NCBI RefSeq assembly: GCF_030412265.1
Contig: NZ_JAUHLN010000004.1
Span: 62,001 to 126,000 of the forward strand
From: Fictibacillus terranigra
GTDB lineage: Bacteria; Bacillota; Bacilli; Bacillales; Fictibacillaceae
Reading direction: 5' to 3'
Length of the DNA stretch: 64,000 nt
How positions within the stretch are numbered: the stretch's first letter is position 1; each line of letters opens with the position of its first letter. The position numbers and the translations under genes were made by a program. The notes under the pieces are model-generated. The model was not told the DNA's origin and did not search any database. It saw only the letters and a program-made list of their open reading frames with translations. Positions 8,181 to 16,647 of this stretch are shown piece after piece.

Positions 8181-9332
8181 TTGAATATTAAGTTACATAC
8201 CATTAAAGTAAAGCAGCCTATTGGTCAGCTCTACATAACTAAAATATCCGGAAAACTTCTTTATCAGATGGCTAAAGCAGATATAATGAAGATAGCTAAA
8301 GAAGAAGATAGAAAAGAAAATGAAAAACTTAAAGATAAACAACTATATGAGGGAATTCAAAGAAAACTAAATGAAAATAAAGTAAAGAGTATAGAGGGAT
8401 ACTTAACAGCCTATGATGCAACTTTTCCAACGTCCATTATATTAAATATTAATAAGGATAAATTAGTAAGTCTTTCTGAAAATGAAATGATTATAACAGA
8501 AAGCGAAAGTACATTTTCAATTATAGATGGGCAACATCGATTACAGGGATTTAGAAATTATAAAAATAATCAAGAATTCGAAGTAATTGTTTCAATATAT
8601 ATAAATTTAAATAGAGAACAACAATCCAGAATTTTCACAACCATCAACTCTGAGCATACAAAGGTTGATCCATCAATAAGTTTTTATCTTGAAAAAAATG
8701 ACACATCATATACTCCTAGGAAAATTGCAGCACAGATAGCTGCTACATTTAATATTGACACAAAGTCTCCATGGAAAGGAAAAATTAAGCTATTAGGGAC
8801 AAAAGATGATTATTCTAACGACGGAATTATAAGTTTAAGTGCGTTTGCTAAACCTATTTTGGATAACATTTATCCGGATGAAGATTTTTATAAAATTAGA
8901 AATGAATTAAAAGAAATTAATTCAGAAAACGTAGTTGATGTTCTACAATTGTTTAATTATGATAAGGGTAAATATATATTTTGGGAGCTGTATGCTTCTC
9001 AATATGATAAAGTAATTTATAAAATATTATTTAATTATTTTATGTCTCTGAAAAAAGTGTTTAATAAAGATTGGGGAAATCCAAAAGGACTGTTAACAAA
9101 AACTACAGGATACAACGCGATAATGGCTCTTTTAAAAGTACTATATAAAATAGGCTATTATAAAGGAGATTTCTCAGAAGAGTTTTTTTATTCATACATA
9201 ATAAAACTTAAAAGTTTAGATGGTAAAATCAATTCAACAAATTATGGAGCTTCAGGATTAAAAGCATCTAATGAGTTATACTATGAATTCCTAAAACTTC
9301 TTAATTTAGAATTAGCAAATAAAAATAAATAA
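8181..9332 (+). CDS. DGQHR-domain protein, DndB-like (383 aa)
   Basis: Contains IDGQHRLQGF (DGQHR at 116-120), preceded by the family's GQLYITKISGK stretch (15-25) and followed by LNREQQSRIFTTINSEHTKV. This is the DGQHR family, related to DndB of DNA phosphorothioation loci and to the ParB/Srx fold of DUF262. No dnd genes are nearby, so it is not part of a Dnd cluster here. TTG 8181 is supported by AAGGGGGA at 8168-8175. It forms an operon with the membrane protein and is closed by a hairpin at 9341-9373. Biochemical activity is unknown. Confidence 0.72.
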   Translation: MNIKLHTIKVKQPIGQLYITKISGKLLYQMAKADIMKIAKEEDRKENEKLKDKQLYEGIQRKLNENKVKSIEGYLTAYDATFPTSIILNINKDKLVSLSENEMIITESESTFSIIDGQHRLQGFRNYKNNQEFEVIVSIYINLNREQQSRIFTTINSEHTKVDPSISFYLEKNDTSYTPRKIAAQIAATFNIDTKSPWKGKIKLLGTKDDYSNDGIISLSAFAKPILDNIYPDEDFYKIRNELKEINSENVVDVLQLFNYDKGKYIFWELYASQYDKVIYKILFNYFMSLKKVFNKDWGNPKGLLTKTTGYNAIMALLKVLYKIGYYKGDFSEEFFYSYIIKLKSLDGKINSTNYGASGLKASNELYYEFLKLLNLELANKNK

Positions 9333-9340
9333 AAAAATTC

Positions 9341-9373
9341 AGATGTTGCTTACTAAAAGGAACATCTTTTTTT
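9341..9373 (+). terminator. Terminator of the membrane protein-DGQHR operon
   Basis: AGATGTT pairs with AACATCT, followed by seven T residues. Confidence 0.7.
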
Positions 9374-9486
9374 ATTTAAAATTAAATATTATAGATTCTT
9401 ATAAATTGTAAGGGTAGTTTTCAATGAGTAAAATAGTGGTGAATACATGTTCAGGTAGCCTTAATCTACCATAAAATTTATTTGAA

Positions 9487-9495
9487 TGGTATAAT
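9487..9495 (+). promoter_or_regulatory. Extended -10 promoter of the adenine methyltransferase gene
   Basis: TGG followed directly by TATAAT is a perfect extended -10 (TGnTATAAT); no good -35 is visible. A transcript from here would begin near 9502, after the upstream ATG at 9495, which supports the start at 9552. Confidence 0.5.
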
Positions 9496-9551
9496 TGTAT
9501 TTTAAGCGAATGTCCATTTTTTACTTCGGATTCGTGAAAGGGCGTATTGTA

Positions 9552-10769
9552 ATGAAAAATTTTAACTATACTATATCTAAATCTAGAAATACAATATCCT
9601 ATTATAATGAGGTACCACATATTATCAAATATATGGGGTCAAAGCGAAATATAATGGATTTTGTAATCGAGGGCATAAATAAGTGTTATACAGGGGGACA
9701 AATAGTTGATCTATTTGCTGGATCAGGTGTATTGTCTGGTGCATTACGAGATCAAGTTCCAGTATTATCAAATGATATTCAAAGGTATTCAGCAATTCTA
9801 TCCAATACCTATTTAGGTAGTTATGATTGGAGTTCTTATCCTAATATTCTTAATGAAATTGTTTCGATTGCTACAAATAAAGTAGAAGAGATTAAGAAAA
9901 CTTACCCTGAATTAAATTACGTGTACCATTCTGATCTTACTTTAGAACAATTTAATAATATAGAAAAAGAGCAGCAACAACTTTTTGAATACGACTTTTC
10001 GGATATAAAATATCATTTATTTATAAAGAATTATTCTGGAACATATTGGTCATTTGAACAATGCCTTTGGATTGACGTAATAAGGTCAATTGCAGAGGAG
10101 TATAAGAACACAAATATTTTTAATTTAATTATTGCGTGTTTAATGTTTGCAATGTCGTATAATTCACAAAGTACGGGACATTATGCTCAGTATCGGGATG
10201 CAAATACAGAATCTTCAATGAAAGATATTTTGATATATAGAAAGAAGAATATATTACCGTATTTTATTCGGAAATTTGAAGAATTGCAACAACAATTGGG
10301 TCAGCACAACCACACCCATAGTGTAGTATCAATGGATTACTTGGACTGCTTAGATATTATTGCACCGAATTCTACTGTATATGCAGATCCTCCATATTGT
10401 TTTGTTCATTATTCGCGGTTTTACCATGCTCTTGAAACTTTGGTTAGATATGATTATCCTGAAGTTAAGTATAAAGGACGATATAGAACTGATAGGCATC
10501 AATCTCCTTTTTGCATTCGTACTAAAGTAAAAAATGCCTTTCAGTTAATGTTTGAAAAGGTAAGCATCAAACAGTCAAACTTGGTACTGAGTTATAGTGA
10601 TACAGGAATGATAGAGTTAGATGAGATAATTAGTTTAGCTAAAGAAGTATTTGGTATTAAATACGAAATTGATTTTCTTCTTGAAGACTATTCTCATAGT
10701 ACAATGGGGAGAAAAAAAGATAGAAATCGTGAAGTGATTGAGGGGTTAATTTTAATAAAGTTAATTTAG
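9552..10769 (+). CDS. Dam-family (D12 class) DNA adenine N6-methyltransferase (405 aa)
   Basis: KYMGSKRN (26-33) and the SAM-binding DLFAGSG (53-59) form the N-terminal motifs, and the catalytic DPPY is at 279-282, in the order of the alpha-class D12 (Dam/DpnM-type) methyltransferases. At 405 residues it is longer than Dam (about 280); the extra residues lie between the motifs, probably a target-recognition insert. ATG 9552 follows GAAAGGG with 9-nt spacing. It converges on the McrB/McrC-like pair and shares a terminator with it, suggesting that it is the protective half of a restriction-modification system. Target sequence unknown. Confidence 0.82.
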   Translation: MKNFNYTISKSRNTISYYNEVPHIIKYMGSKRNIMDFVIEGINKCYTGGQIVDLFAGSGVLSGALRDQVPVLSNDIQRYSAILSNTYLGSYDWSSYPNILNEIVSIATNKVEEIKKTYPELNYVYHSDLTLEQFNNIEKEQQQLFEYDFSDIKYHLFIKNYSGTYWSFEQCLWIDVIRSIAEEYKNTNIFNLIIACLMFAMSYNSQSTGHYAQYRDANTESSMKDILIYRKKNILPYFIRKFEELQQQLGQHNHTHSVVSMDYLDCLDIIAPNSTVYADPPYCFVHYSRFYHALETLVRYDYPEVKYKGRYRTDRHQSPFCIRTKVKNAFQLMFEKVSIKQSNLVLSYSDTGMIELDEIISLAKEVFGIKYEIDFLLEDYSHSTMGRKKDRNREVIEGLILIKLI

Positions 10770-10772
10770 GTT

Positions 10773-10805
10773 AAAAAAGAGGCCACTGATCTGTGGCCTC
10801 TTTTT
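10773..10805. terminator. Bidirectional terminator between methyltransferase and McrC-like gene
   Basis: AAAAGAGGCCAC pairs with GTGGCCTCTTTT, flanked by A and T runs that serve both strands. Confidence 0.85.
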
Positions 10806-10812
10806 AATTCTA

Positions 10813-12729
10813 TCAATAGTTCCTCATACAGAAACCGAGTTCTTCTCGATAAATATAATTTTGAGAAAGTATATCAAGTGTATTTTTTAAAAAAATGGTT
10901 AATTTTTCTTTTTGTTCTACGAATGATTCACCTGGCTTTAGTGGGAATGCACCAATTGAGGGTAATGAAAAATTATTAGAATAATTTTTATCAGGTTGTC
11001 TTACAAATAGGGATGCCTCATTAAAAGTATCAGGATAGAGGATGTACACTCCCCTAGTTCCTAAAATTGCATCTCTATATGCATGTGCTGTATGTATATC
11101 ATTTTTGGAATAACTCCCTTCTTGAATTGACTCACCTTTAATCATTTTTTCTAATTTGTTTTTATCTAATTTAAATTTAGAATCAAAATGAATCCAGTGA
11201 CTTTGAACCTGGTTTTTTATTCTTAAACTTATATCTGGATGATATAGACTATTATCATATGTGCCTTCCCACAATTCACTTTTTTCTTGCTTAAAGTTTC
11301 GGTTATAGAATAGTTCTACTTCAATATCTTTATAATTAAAGAGGACATTACTCTGTTTGTTTTTTTCTAAGTTTAACTTATATCCTTTTTCAGTTTTCAC
11401 AACAAAACGTGATGCTGAAAGTGTTGAACAGGTACATATAGTTTTTAAGCTGTAATATATCTGAAAAAAACACCAATACTCATAAAGTTCAGAAACAGGG
11501 CGTAAGTCACCGTTAATGTTATCAAACTCAAAAATGTTTGATTTTAGTTGAATACCTAATTCAAAAGATTGCATGGCTTGAATAAATTCTTTATACCCAC
11601 TTCTTTTTTGAAAAACCATGGAATTATGTATATTAGTAAATTTTCCTATTTGTTTAAATATTGGTTCTTGTAAATATTCCTGTATTAATGTCAAAGAATT
11701 TGTAAGAAATATCTTACTATTAAAATATTTTTGGGGGATATTAAATAATAAATTTTGTATCAGTTTTTCAAGTTCTTCAAGGGAAAATTTAATATATTGA
11801 TTTTCTTTAGTATTTACCGAGTGTTCGATTTCTTCTTTAAAATATTCTAGAGGTCTAAATCCTCGAAACTTTTCAGTATACGAATCCTTTTTTTTCCATT
11901 TTAATTTTAATGCGTTTATTCCAAATTCAGTTAAGTCAATAACACCAGGGAAATTTAGTTCTTCTATCTGGCTTTCATAACTCAGCCTTGAATGGGGATT
12001 AGATAAGATAGTTTGAATAGCTAATGGCAAATTATTTTCACTAAGTAATTTTCTGAGCTGTAAGTTAATTACTTGAAAGGAAGTATCTTTTAATAAAGAA
12101 TCAGAATCAAGTATGATTTCTGTAGGATTATCAAGAGATAAAATTAACTCTATATGTATATTGGCTAAGTCATTCAAAAGTTCTTTAAAATCGCTTTCAT
12201 AGGAAAGCTTATTACTTACAACTTCAAACTCAAATATATCTGCTGAAAGAACATTATCTAGATATATAGATGAAATTCCTATAAAATTTTTGTAGTTTAT
12301 TCGTCCAGATAAAAATGTAAAACCTTCAGTTTCATACCATGTATCAGAATTGTTAAGTGTAATATAATTTTGAAGCTTTAAATTTGTTATTGGATAAATG
12401 GGGTTTTTTGTTAATATTTGCTGCTGTTTTATACTAGATTTAGATATTGGTACGGATAATATAAAGTCATACTCGGTTTGTTCACGTAAACATAGGTCTC
12501 TAAATAAATCAGATCTATCTTTTCTTACAATTAAATTAGGTACAGACGGAGAAGAAGTAATGTTTAAATATAATTTCATATTAGCTGTTATTCGACTAAT
12601 TATTACCTCTGGTCCAATAGTCTCTAGGTTTTTTGGGAATAAAGAAAAAGTACTTCTCTTACTAATTATATTTTTACTGAATTCATAATTAACCTTACTT
12701 AATGAAATCATATTACACCACGAATCCAC
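10813..12729 (-). CDS. McrC-like DUF2357 / PD-(D/E)XK nuclease subunit (638 aa)
   Basis: The likely DNA-cleaving partner of the AAA+ protein encoded just upstream. A long N-terminal DUF2357-like region is followed by VSELYEYWCFFQIYYSL and then a PD-(D/E)XK core: HPDISL (497-502), HFDSKFK with DxK at 516-518, and the helix HTAHAYRD (546-553). The start is uncertain: GTG 12729 overlaps the upstream gene by 17 nt, while ATG 12711 begins one base after the upstream TAA. Either fits translational coupling. The same fusion is seen in McrC relatives and in the R2 subunit of LlaJI-type systems. Confidence 0.75.
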   Translation of the reverse strand: MDSWCNMISLSKVNYEFSKNIISKRSTFSLFPKNLETIGPEVIISRITANMKLYLNITSSPSVPNLIVRKDRSDLFRDLCLREQTEYDFILSVPISKSSIKQQQILTKNPIYPITNLKLQNYITLNNSDTWYETEGFTFLSGRINYKNFIGISSIYLDNVLSADIFEFEVVSNKLSYESDFKELLNDLANIHIELILSLDNPTEIILDSDSLLKDTSFQVINLQLRKLLSENNLPLAIQTILSNPHSRLSYESQIEELNFPGVIDLTEFGINALKLKWKKKDSYTEKFRGFRPLEYFKEEIEHSVNTKENQYIKFSLEELEKLIQNLLFNIPQKYFNSKIFLTNSLTLIQEYLQEPIFKQIGKFTNIHNSMVFQKRSGYKEFIQAMQSFELGIQLKSNIFEFDNINGDLRPVSELYEYWCFFQIYYSLKTICTCSTLSASRFVVKTEKGYKLNLEKNKQSNVLFNYKDIEVELFYNRNFKQEKSELWEGTYDNSLYHPDISLRIKNQVQSHWIHFDSKFKLDKNKLEKMIKGESIQEGSYSKNDIHTAHAYRDAILGTRGVYILYPDTFNEASLFVRQPDKNYSNNFSLPSIGAFPLKPGESFVEQKEKLTIFLKNTLDILSQNYIYREELGFCMRNY

Positions 12730-14470
12730 AGTATCCAGAGTTTTGAAGGTTTCTTTCCATCGATTTTAACTTATGAAAAGATCGTGGATATATGACTTCA
12801 CCATTAGCCTTGCAAAATTCAACTAATTTTGGTAGTAGGGTGGCTAATTGCTTTCTATTACCATGTATTTTTGGAAGTATTTTCTGCATAAGAATTTCAT
12901 CAAAAATAATATTATTAATATTATTCTTGTTTAACCACTCAGGCACGTCATCAAGTTGTCTCTTGAAATTATTTAGAACATTATAATAATCATTGCATTC
13001 TCTAATAACCCTATAACCAAACGGGAAGTTGTTTTTTAGTATTTCATAAACATCATCTAAAAAGTCGATTAGCTCTTTTTGAATATTATCAGAAGATAAT
13101 TCACTCAAAAATAATTTATAAGCTTTTTCTAAAGGTATAGTAGATTGATACTTAGAATTTTCTTCTTCATTAAAAATTGTAGATGGCTTATCTGTATTTT
13201 TTTCTATTACAAACGCTCTGTCTAATACTTTTGGAGAGAACATATATGTAGTTTCATCTATATTTACAGTACCAATAAAATATACGTTTTTCGGTATATA
13301 TAACCCGCCATTTTCAATCGCTTCATTGATTAGTGAAATATAAGTATAGCTGTATTTAAATGTTTTTTTCAAAAGTAAAAGGTCCTCCACTGATAAGAGA
13401 GGTTCACTAAGTAACTTTGGATGTTTGGCTGTTTCAATTAGAGATAAAAACCTTGCAAAGTACATTTCAACATGAGATAAATTCATTTCATCAAATATAA
13501 TAAAAAAGGGTAAATCAGAATTTTGTGCGGAACTTGCTTTTAATAAAAGATTTATCAAGGGGGTAGTTTCATATTGTTCGCCTGACTCAGAAAAAGGATT
13601 TTTATATCCAATTAAATGCCTCCCATCTTTCCACCCGGCTTCAATGGGAATGAATGCCAAATTATAATTCCTATCTATATTATAATATGGGTTAAGAGAG
13701 GCAGCTAATCGTCTGATTCCATATGTTTTACCAGTTCCGCTTGGACCTGTTATAATGATTAATTGCTTTGAAGATAATGAAGCAAGTATATGTGTGTCGA
13801 TTGGAATATATTTATTATAATTTATGTTTTCTTTTGAATAATTTTCAGGAACTAGAGAATTCCCTGAAAACCAACTTTCCAACTGTGATTCTGTTAATCC
13901 AAATACTTTGTGGAAACCATACCAAATACACTGTTCTAAAAAGCTTCTTTTAAATTCTGAATCTTCAGCGTTTTCACTCCAGCCAATTGTATTTAATCTA
14001 TTCAATATTAGGTTTTTAACTAATACCCCTATCTCTCCATGGGAAAAAACTTTTGAAAAATTGTAAGGTACCTCATCGGCACGAGCATCCTCAATTCTTG
14101 ATGCACCAGAACTGGTCAATATACCTCGTAAATTAGTAAATGATTTTTCATCAAAATCTTGCTTATGCATAACTCCTTTCATGTTACTAGAAGAATTTTT
14201 AAATACTTCAATATTTCTGTGATGACTAAAAATTACTGCAAGAGCACAAAAGTAGCCTACCATATTGGGGTATTTCTGTATTTCAAACCAAAAAGAAGGG
14301 AGAGGATCATCCAATTTTTTAATACCCAATATACCTTTTAATTGAGACGGATCAATAACATTTGTAGTAGCTTCATTTTCCATATAATTTTTTAATTTGC
14401 CATCTTTTATTATAGAAATAATTCGAATAATACCGTGTTTAGTTCTTGATGTCTTTAACTTAGTTAACAT
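12713..14470 (-). CDS. McrB-like AAA+ NTPase (585 aa)
   Basis: The motor subunit of an McrBC-type restriction complex. The C-terminal AAA+ module shows Walker A GPSGTGKT (242-249), Walker B IIFDEMN (ending at 330) and the McrB-clade sensor stretch GTVNIDETT (400-408) followed by SPKVLDRAF. The N-terminal 220 residues match no domain I can name and probably supply DNA recognition. ATG 14470 follows AAAGGAG. It is the first gene of a two-gene minus-strand operon. GTP specificity is expected from the McrB clade but not shown. Confidence 0.82.
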   Translation of the reverse strand: MLTKLKTSRTKHGIIRIISIIKDGKLKNYMENEATTNVIDPSQLKGILGIKKLDDPLPSFWFEIQKYPNMVGYFCALAVIFSHHRNIEVFKNSSSNMKGVMHKQDFDEKSFTNLRGILTSSGASRIEDARADEVPYNFSKVFSHGEIGVLVKNLILNRLNTIGWSENAEDSEFKRSFLEQCIWYGFHKVFGLTESQLESWFSGNSLVPENYSKENINYNKYIPIDTHILASLSSKQLIIITGPSGTGKTYGIRRLAASLNPYYNIDRNYNLAFIPIEAGWKDGRHLIGYKNPFSESGEQYETTPLINLLLKASSAQNSDLPFFIIFDEMNLSHVEMYFARFLSLIETAKHPKLLSEPLLSVEDLLLLKKTFKYSYTYISLINEAIENGGLYIPKNVYFIGTVNIDETTYMFSPKVLDRAFVIEKNTDKPSTIFNEEENSKYQSTIPLEKAYKLFLSELSSDNIQKELIDFLDDVYEILKNNFPFGYRVIRECNDYYNVLNNFKRQLDDVPEWLNKNNINNIIFDEILMQKILPKIHGNRKQLATLLPKLVEFCKANGEVIYPRSFHKLKSMERNLQNSGYCGFVV

Positions 14471-14562
14471 GAAGTTTTCTCCTTTAATTCCTTAGTTATA
14501 TATAGTAATAAATTCATGTTAACATATTGATGTAATATTAATAATGAGATTTTAGTTAACAT
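14463..14562 (-). promoter_or_regulatory. Three GTTAACAT repeats over the mcrB-like promoter region
   Basis: GTTAACAT occurs at 14463-14470 (overlapping the start codon), 14518-14525 (within the palindrome ATGTTAACAT) and 14555-14562, all on the same strand. This could be a repeated operator controlling the restriction operon. Confidence 0.35.
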
Positions 14563-14600
14563 TTTAATGGGGAAATCTAGAATTAGTAGTATTTTTATGA

Positions 14601-14966
14601 CTAACCATTTAGATAGGGTGAGAAACCTTTATAAGATTTTATTTTAGGTGTGTTTTTTGAGTGAATGGATTTACTTGAGGGCAAACCGTAAGTCTCTAAT
14701 ATTTTTTTTGCTTGTTTTAGAGACATATGGATTTTGGGGTTACGGTAGTCTGTATCAATAGGTATAACTTTAAATTTTCCCTTATCTTCCTTTTGTACGG
14801 GTATATGGAAATAGAAGTTATCAACACTAACTAATGTATATAGTTGTGGTCGTGTATAACACGGATTAGATAATAAATTTAATGAAAACTTTTTTGCTTT
14901 ACCCTCTTCCAAGAGTTTCAATATTGCTTTTTTCTTTAATTGGTAAAGGCCTGGAGCTGTTCGCAA
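14601..14966 (-). pseudogene. YkyB-family gene, 5' end lost at the island junction
   Basis: The protein matches the Bacillus YkyB family from LYQLKKKAILKLLEEGKAKK through an LVS...FHIP..KED stretch to YRNPKIHMSLKQAKKILETYG. The family has about 30 more residues before this point. Here homology stops near 14950, where the opposite strand becomes a lacI fragment. The only available start is a TTG at 14966 with no ribosome site. A truncated gene marking the right junction of the island. The function of YkyB itself is not established. Confidence 0.6.
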
Positions 14967-15441
14967 TCATTTGCGGTCCGTAGAACACGACGCCGGGGCG
15001 TGAGCGTTTCATCGGCTACAACTCGAGGATTATAACCTGAAGCTGGACGAGCGTTATATTTTTCAAGGGGACTTTGGAGAGCGAAGCGGCTATCAGGCAG
15101 CTCACGAGTTTTACTCCCAGAACGACCGTCCAACTGCCATCTTCTCGTCCAACAACTTGATGACGACCGGGTGTGTGAAAGCCATCGGTGATCTGGACTG
15201 GAAGCTTGGCGAGGAAATCTCGTTTTTCGGCTTTGACGATGTGGATATTGCCACGTTCCTGAACCCGAAGCTCAGTGTTGTTTCACGTCCGATGAATGCG
15301 GTGGGGGAGATTGCATTTCAGCTCCTGCATGAACGGATTCATTTTAAGGGTGAGATGCCGAAGCGGGAGTACAATCTGTCACCGGAACTCATTATTCGTG
15401 ATTCCTCCCGGCTGCGTTTTCCGGAGGATACTTCCTCGTAG
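14950..15441 (+). pseudogene. LacI-family regulator, C-terminal fragment with stop and frameshift
   Basis: Translates to the ligand-binding half of a LacI/GalR repressor: FAIICGP, then TTPGRERFIGY, then LEDYNLKLDERYIFQGDFGERS, FSSNNLMTTG and SFFGFDDVD. The DNA-binding domain is missing. TAG at 14981-14983 interrupts the first part, and a frameshift near 15020 separates it from the rest. Its 3' end runs directly into the fucP-like fragment. It once probably controlled the sugar genes that follow. Confidence 0.8.
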
Positions 15442-16574
15442 CGATTCCGGCGTCGATGGTCATCAAGAAAATGAGTTACAAGTTTGCGATTATGACAGGC
15501 CTTCTGTTTTATATCGTCGGCTGCTCGTTGTTTTATCCGGAGTCACACATGGGGACGTACACGATGTTCTTGGTTGCGATCTTCGCGATTGCGATTGGGC
15601 TAAGCTTTTTGGAAACGGCGGCGAATACGTACAGCTCGATGATCGGGCCGCGAAAATTTCGCATTCTACGCTTGAACATTTCTCAAACGTTTTATCCGCT
15701 TGGTTCTATCGCAGGGATTTTACTCGGAAAGTACCTGGTGTTCCAGGAGGGGGCAAGCCTTGAATCACAGATGGCGAAAATGTCTCCGGCTGAAGCGCAT
15801 GCGTTTGGGTTGAAGATGCTGCAGCATACGCTTGAACCATATAAATATATTATTTTCGTACTGATTGCCATGTTTGTCTTGTTTGCTTTGACGAAGTTCC
15901 CGATCTGCAAGCCGGTTGCGAATCGTGCAAAGAGCGCAAAAAAGGCACCAGGAATCGGGTTGACGCTCAAATATTTGGCAGGCAACAAACGCTTCAAAAA
16001 AGGGATTGCAGCACAGTTTTTATATGTAGGAATGCAGGTAGCCGTTTGGTCGTTCACGATCCGTCTGGCACTTGATCTGAACCCGGATTTCAATGAGAGA
16101 ACGGCTTCCAACTTCATGGTCTATAGTTTTGCGGGCTTCTTTGTCGGCAAGTTCATCGCGAACTTCCTGATGGCACGCTTCTCATCTTCAAAGGTCTTGT
16201 TCGGTTATTCCATTCTAGGATCGGCGATGCTGGCATATGTCATTCTCGTGCCGAACATGACGGCAGTTTACGCGGCCATCGTAGTAAGCATGCTGTTTGG
16301 ACCTTGCTGGGCAACCATTTATGCTGAGACGCTTGAAGTGGTAGATAAGAAGTACACGGAAACAGCAGGAGCGATTCTCGTAATGTCGATCGTCGGCGGC
16401 GCGGTCATTCCAGCTATTCAAGGCCACGCATCTGACGCGTTTGGCTCCATGCAGACGGCGTTCCTCGTATCGATGGCGTGCTTCGTATATGTCGGCATTT
16501 ACTTCTTTGGTGAAATGAAGAAGCAAAAATCTGGAGTGAAGAAGACTGATGAAACGATCGAAGTGGCTCAGTAA
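15430..16574 (+). pseudogene. FucP-like sugar:H+ symporter lacking its N-terminus
   Basis: An MFS permease of the L-fucose permease (FucP) family. The frame begins abruptly at GGYFLVAIPASMVIKK, which corresponds to helix 2 of FucP, immediately after and overlapping the lacI stop at 15441. Helix 1 and about 60-70 residues are therefore missing; the family is about 430 aa. The rest is intact, with GLSFLETAANTYSSMIGP and a full second half. The first usable ATG (15456) lacks a ribosome site. A deletion appears to have fused lacI to fucP, so transport activity is unlikely. Confidence 0.7.
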
Positions 16575-16591
16575 AAATAGAAAACCTGCGG

Positions 16592-16611
16592 GGCAGCCAT
16601 TGCTGGCTGCC
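16592..16611 (+). other. Intercistronic hairpin
   Basis: GGCAGCCA and TGGCTGCC form a perfect 8-bp stem with a 4-nt loop between the fucP and DUF4432 genes. There is no T run, so it may be an mRNA-processing or stability element rather than a terminator. Confidence 0.4.
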
Positions 16612-16647
16612 TGGACGGGTTAATTTAGCAGGAAAGGGATGCTAGAA

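Noticed and set aside
7653-9332. Membership of the DGQHR gene in a Dnd phosphorothioation cluster
   Set aside because: No dndA, dndC, dndD or dndE homologues are present in the window; only the DGQHR domain is shared.
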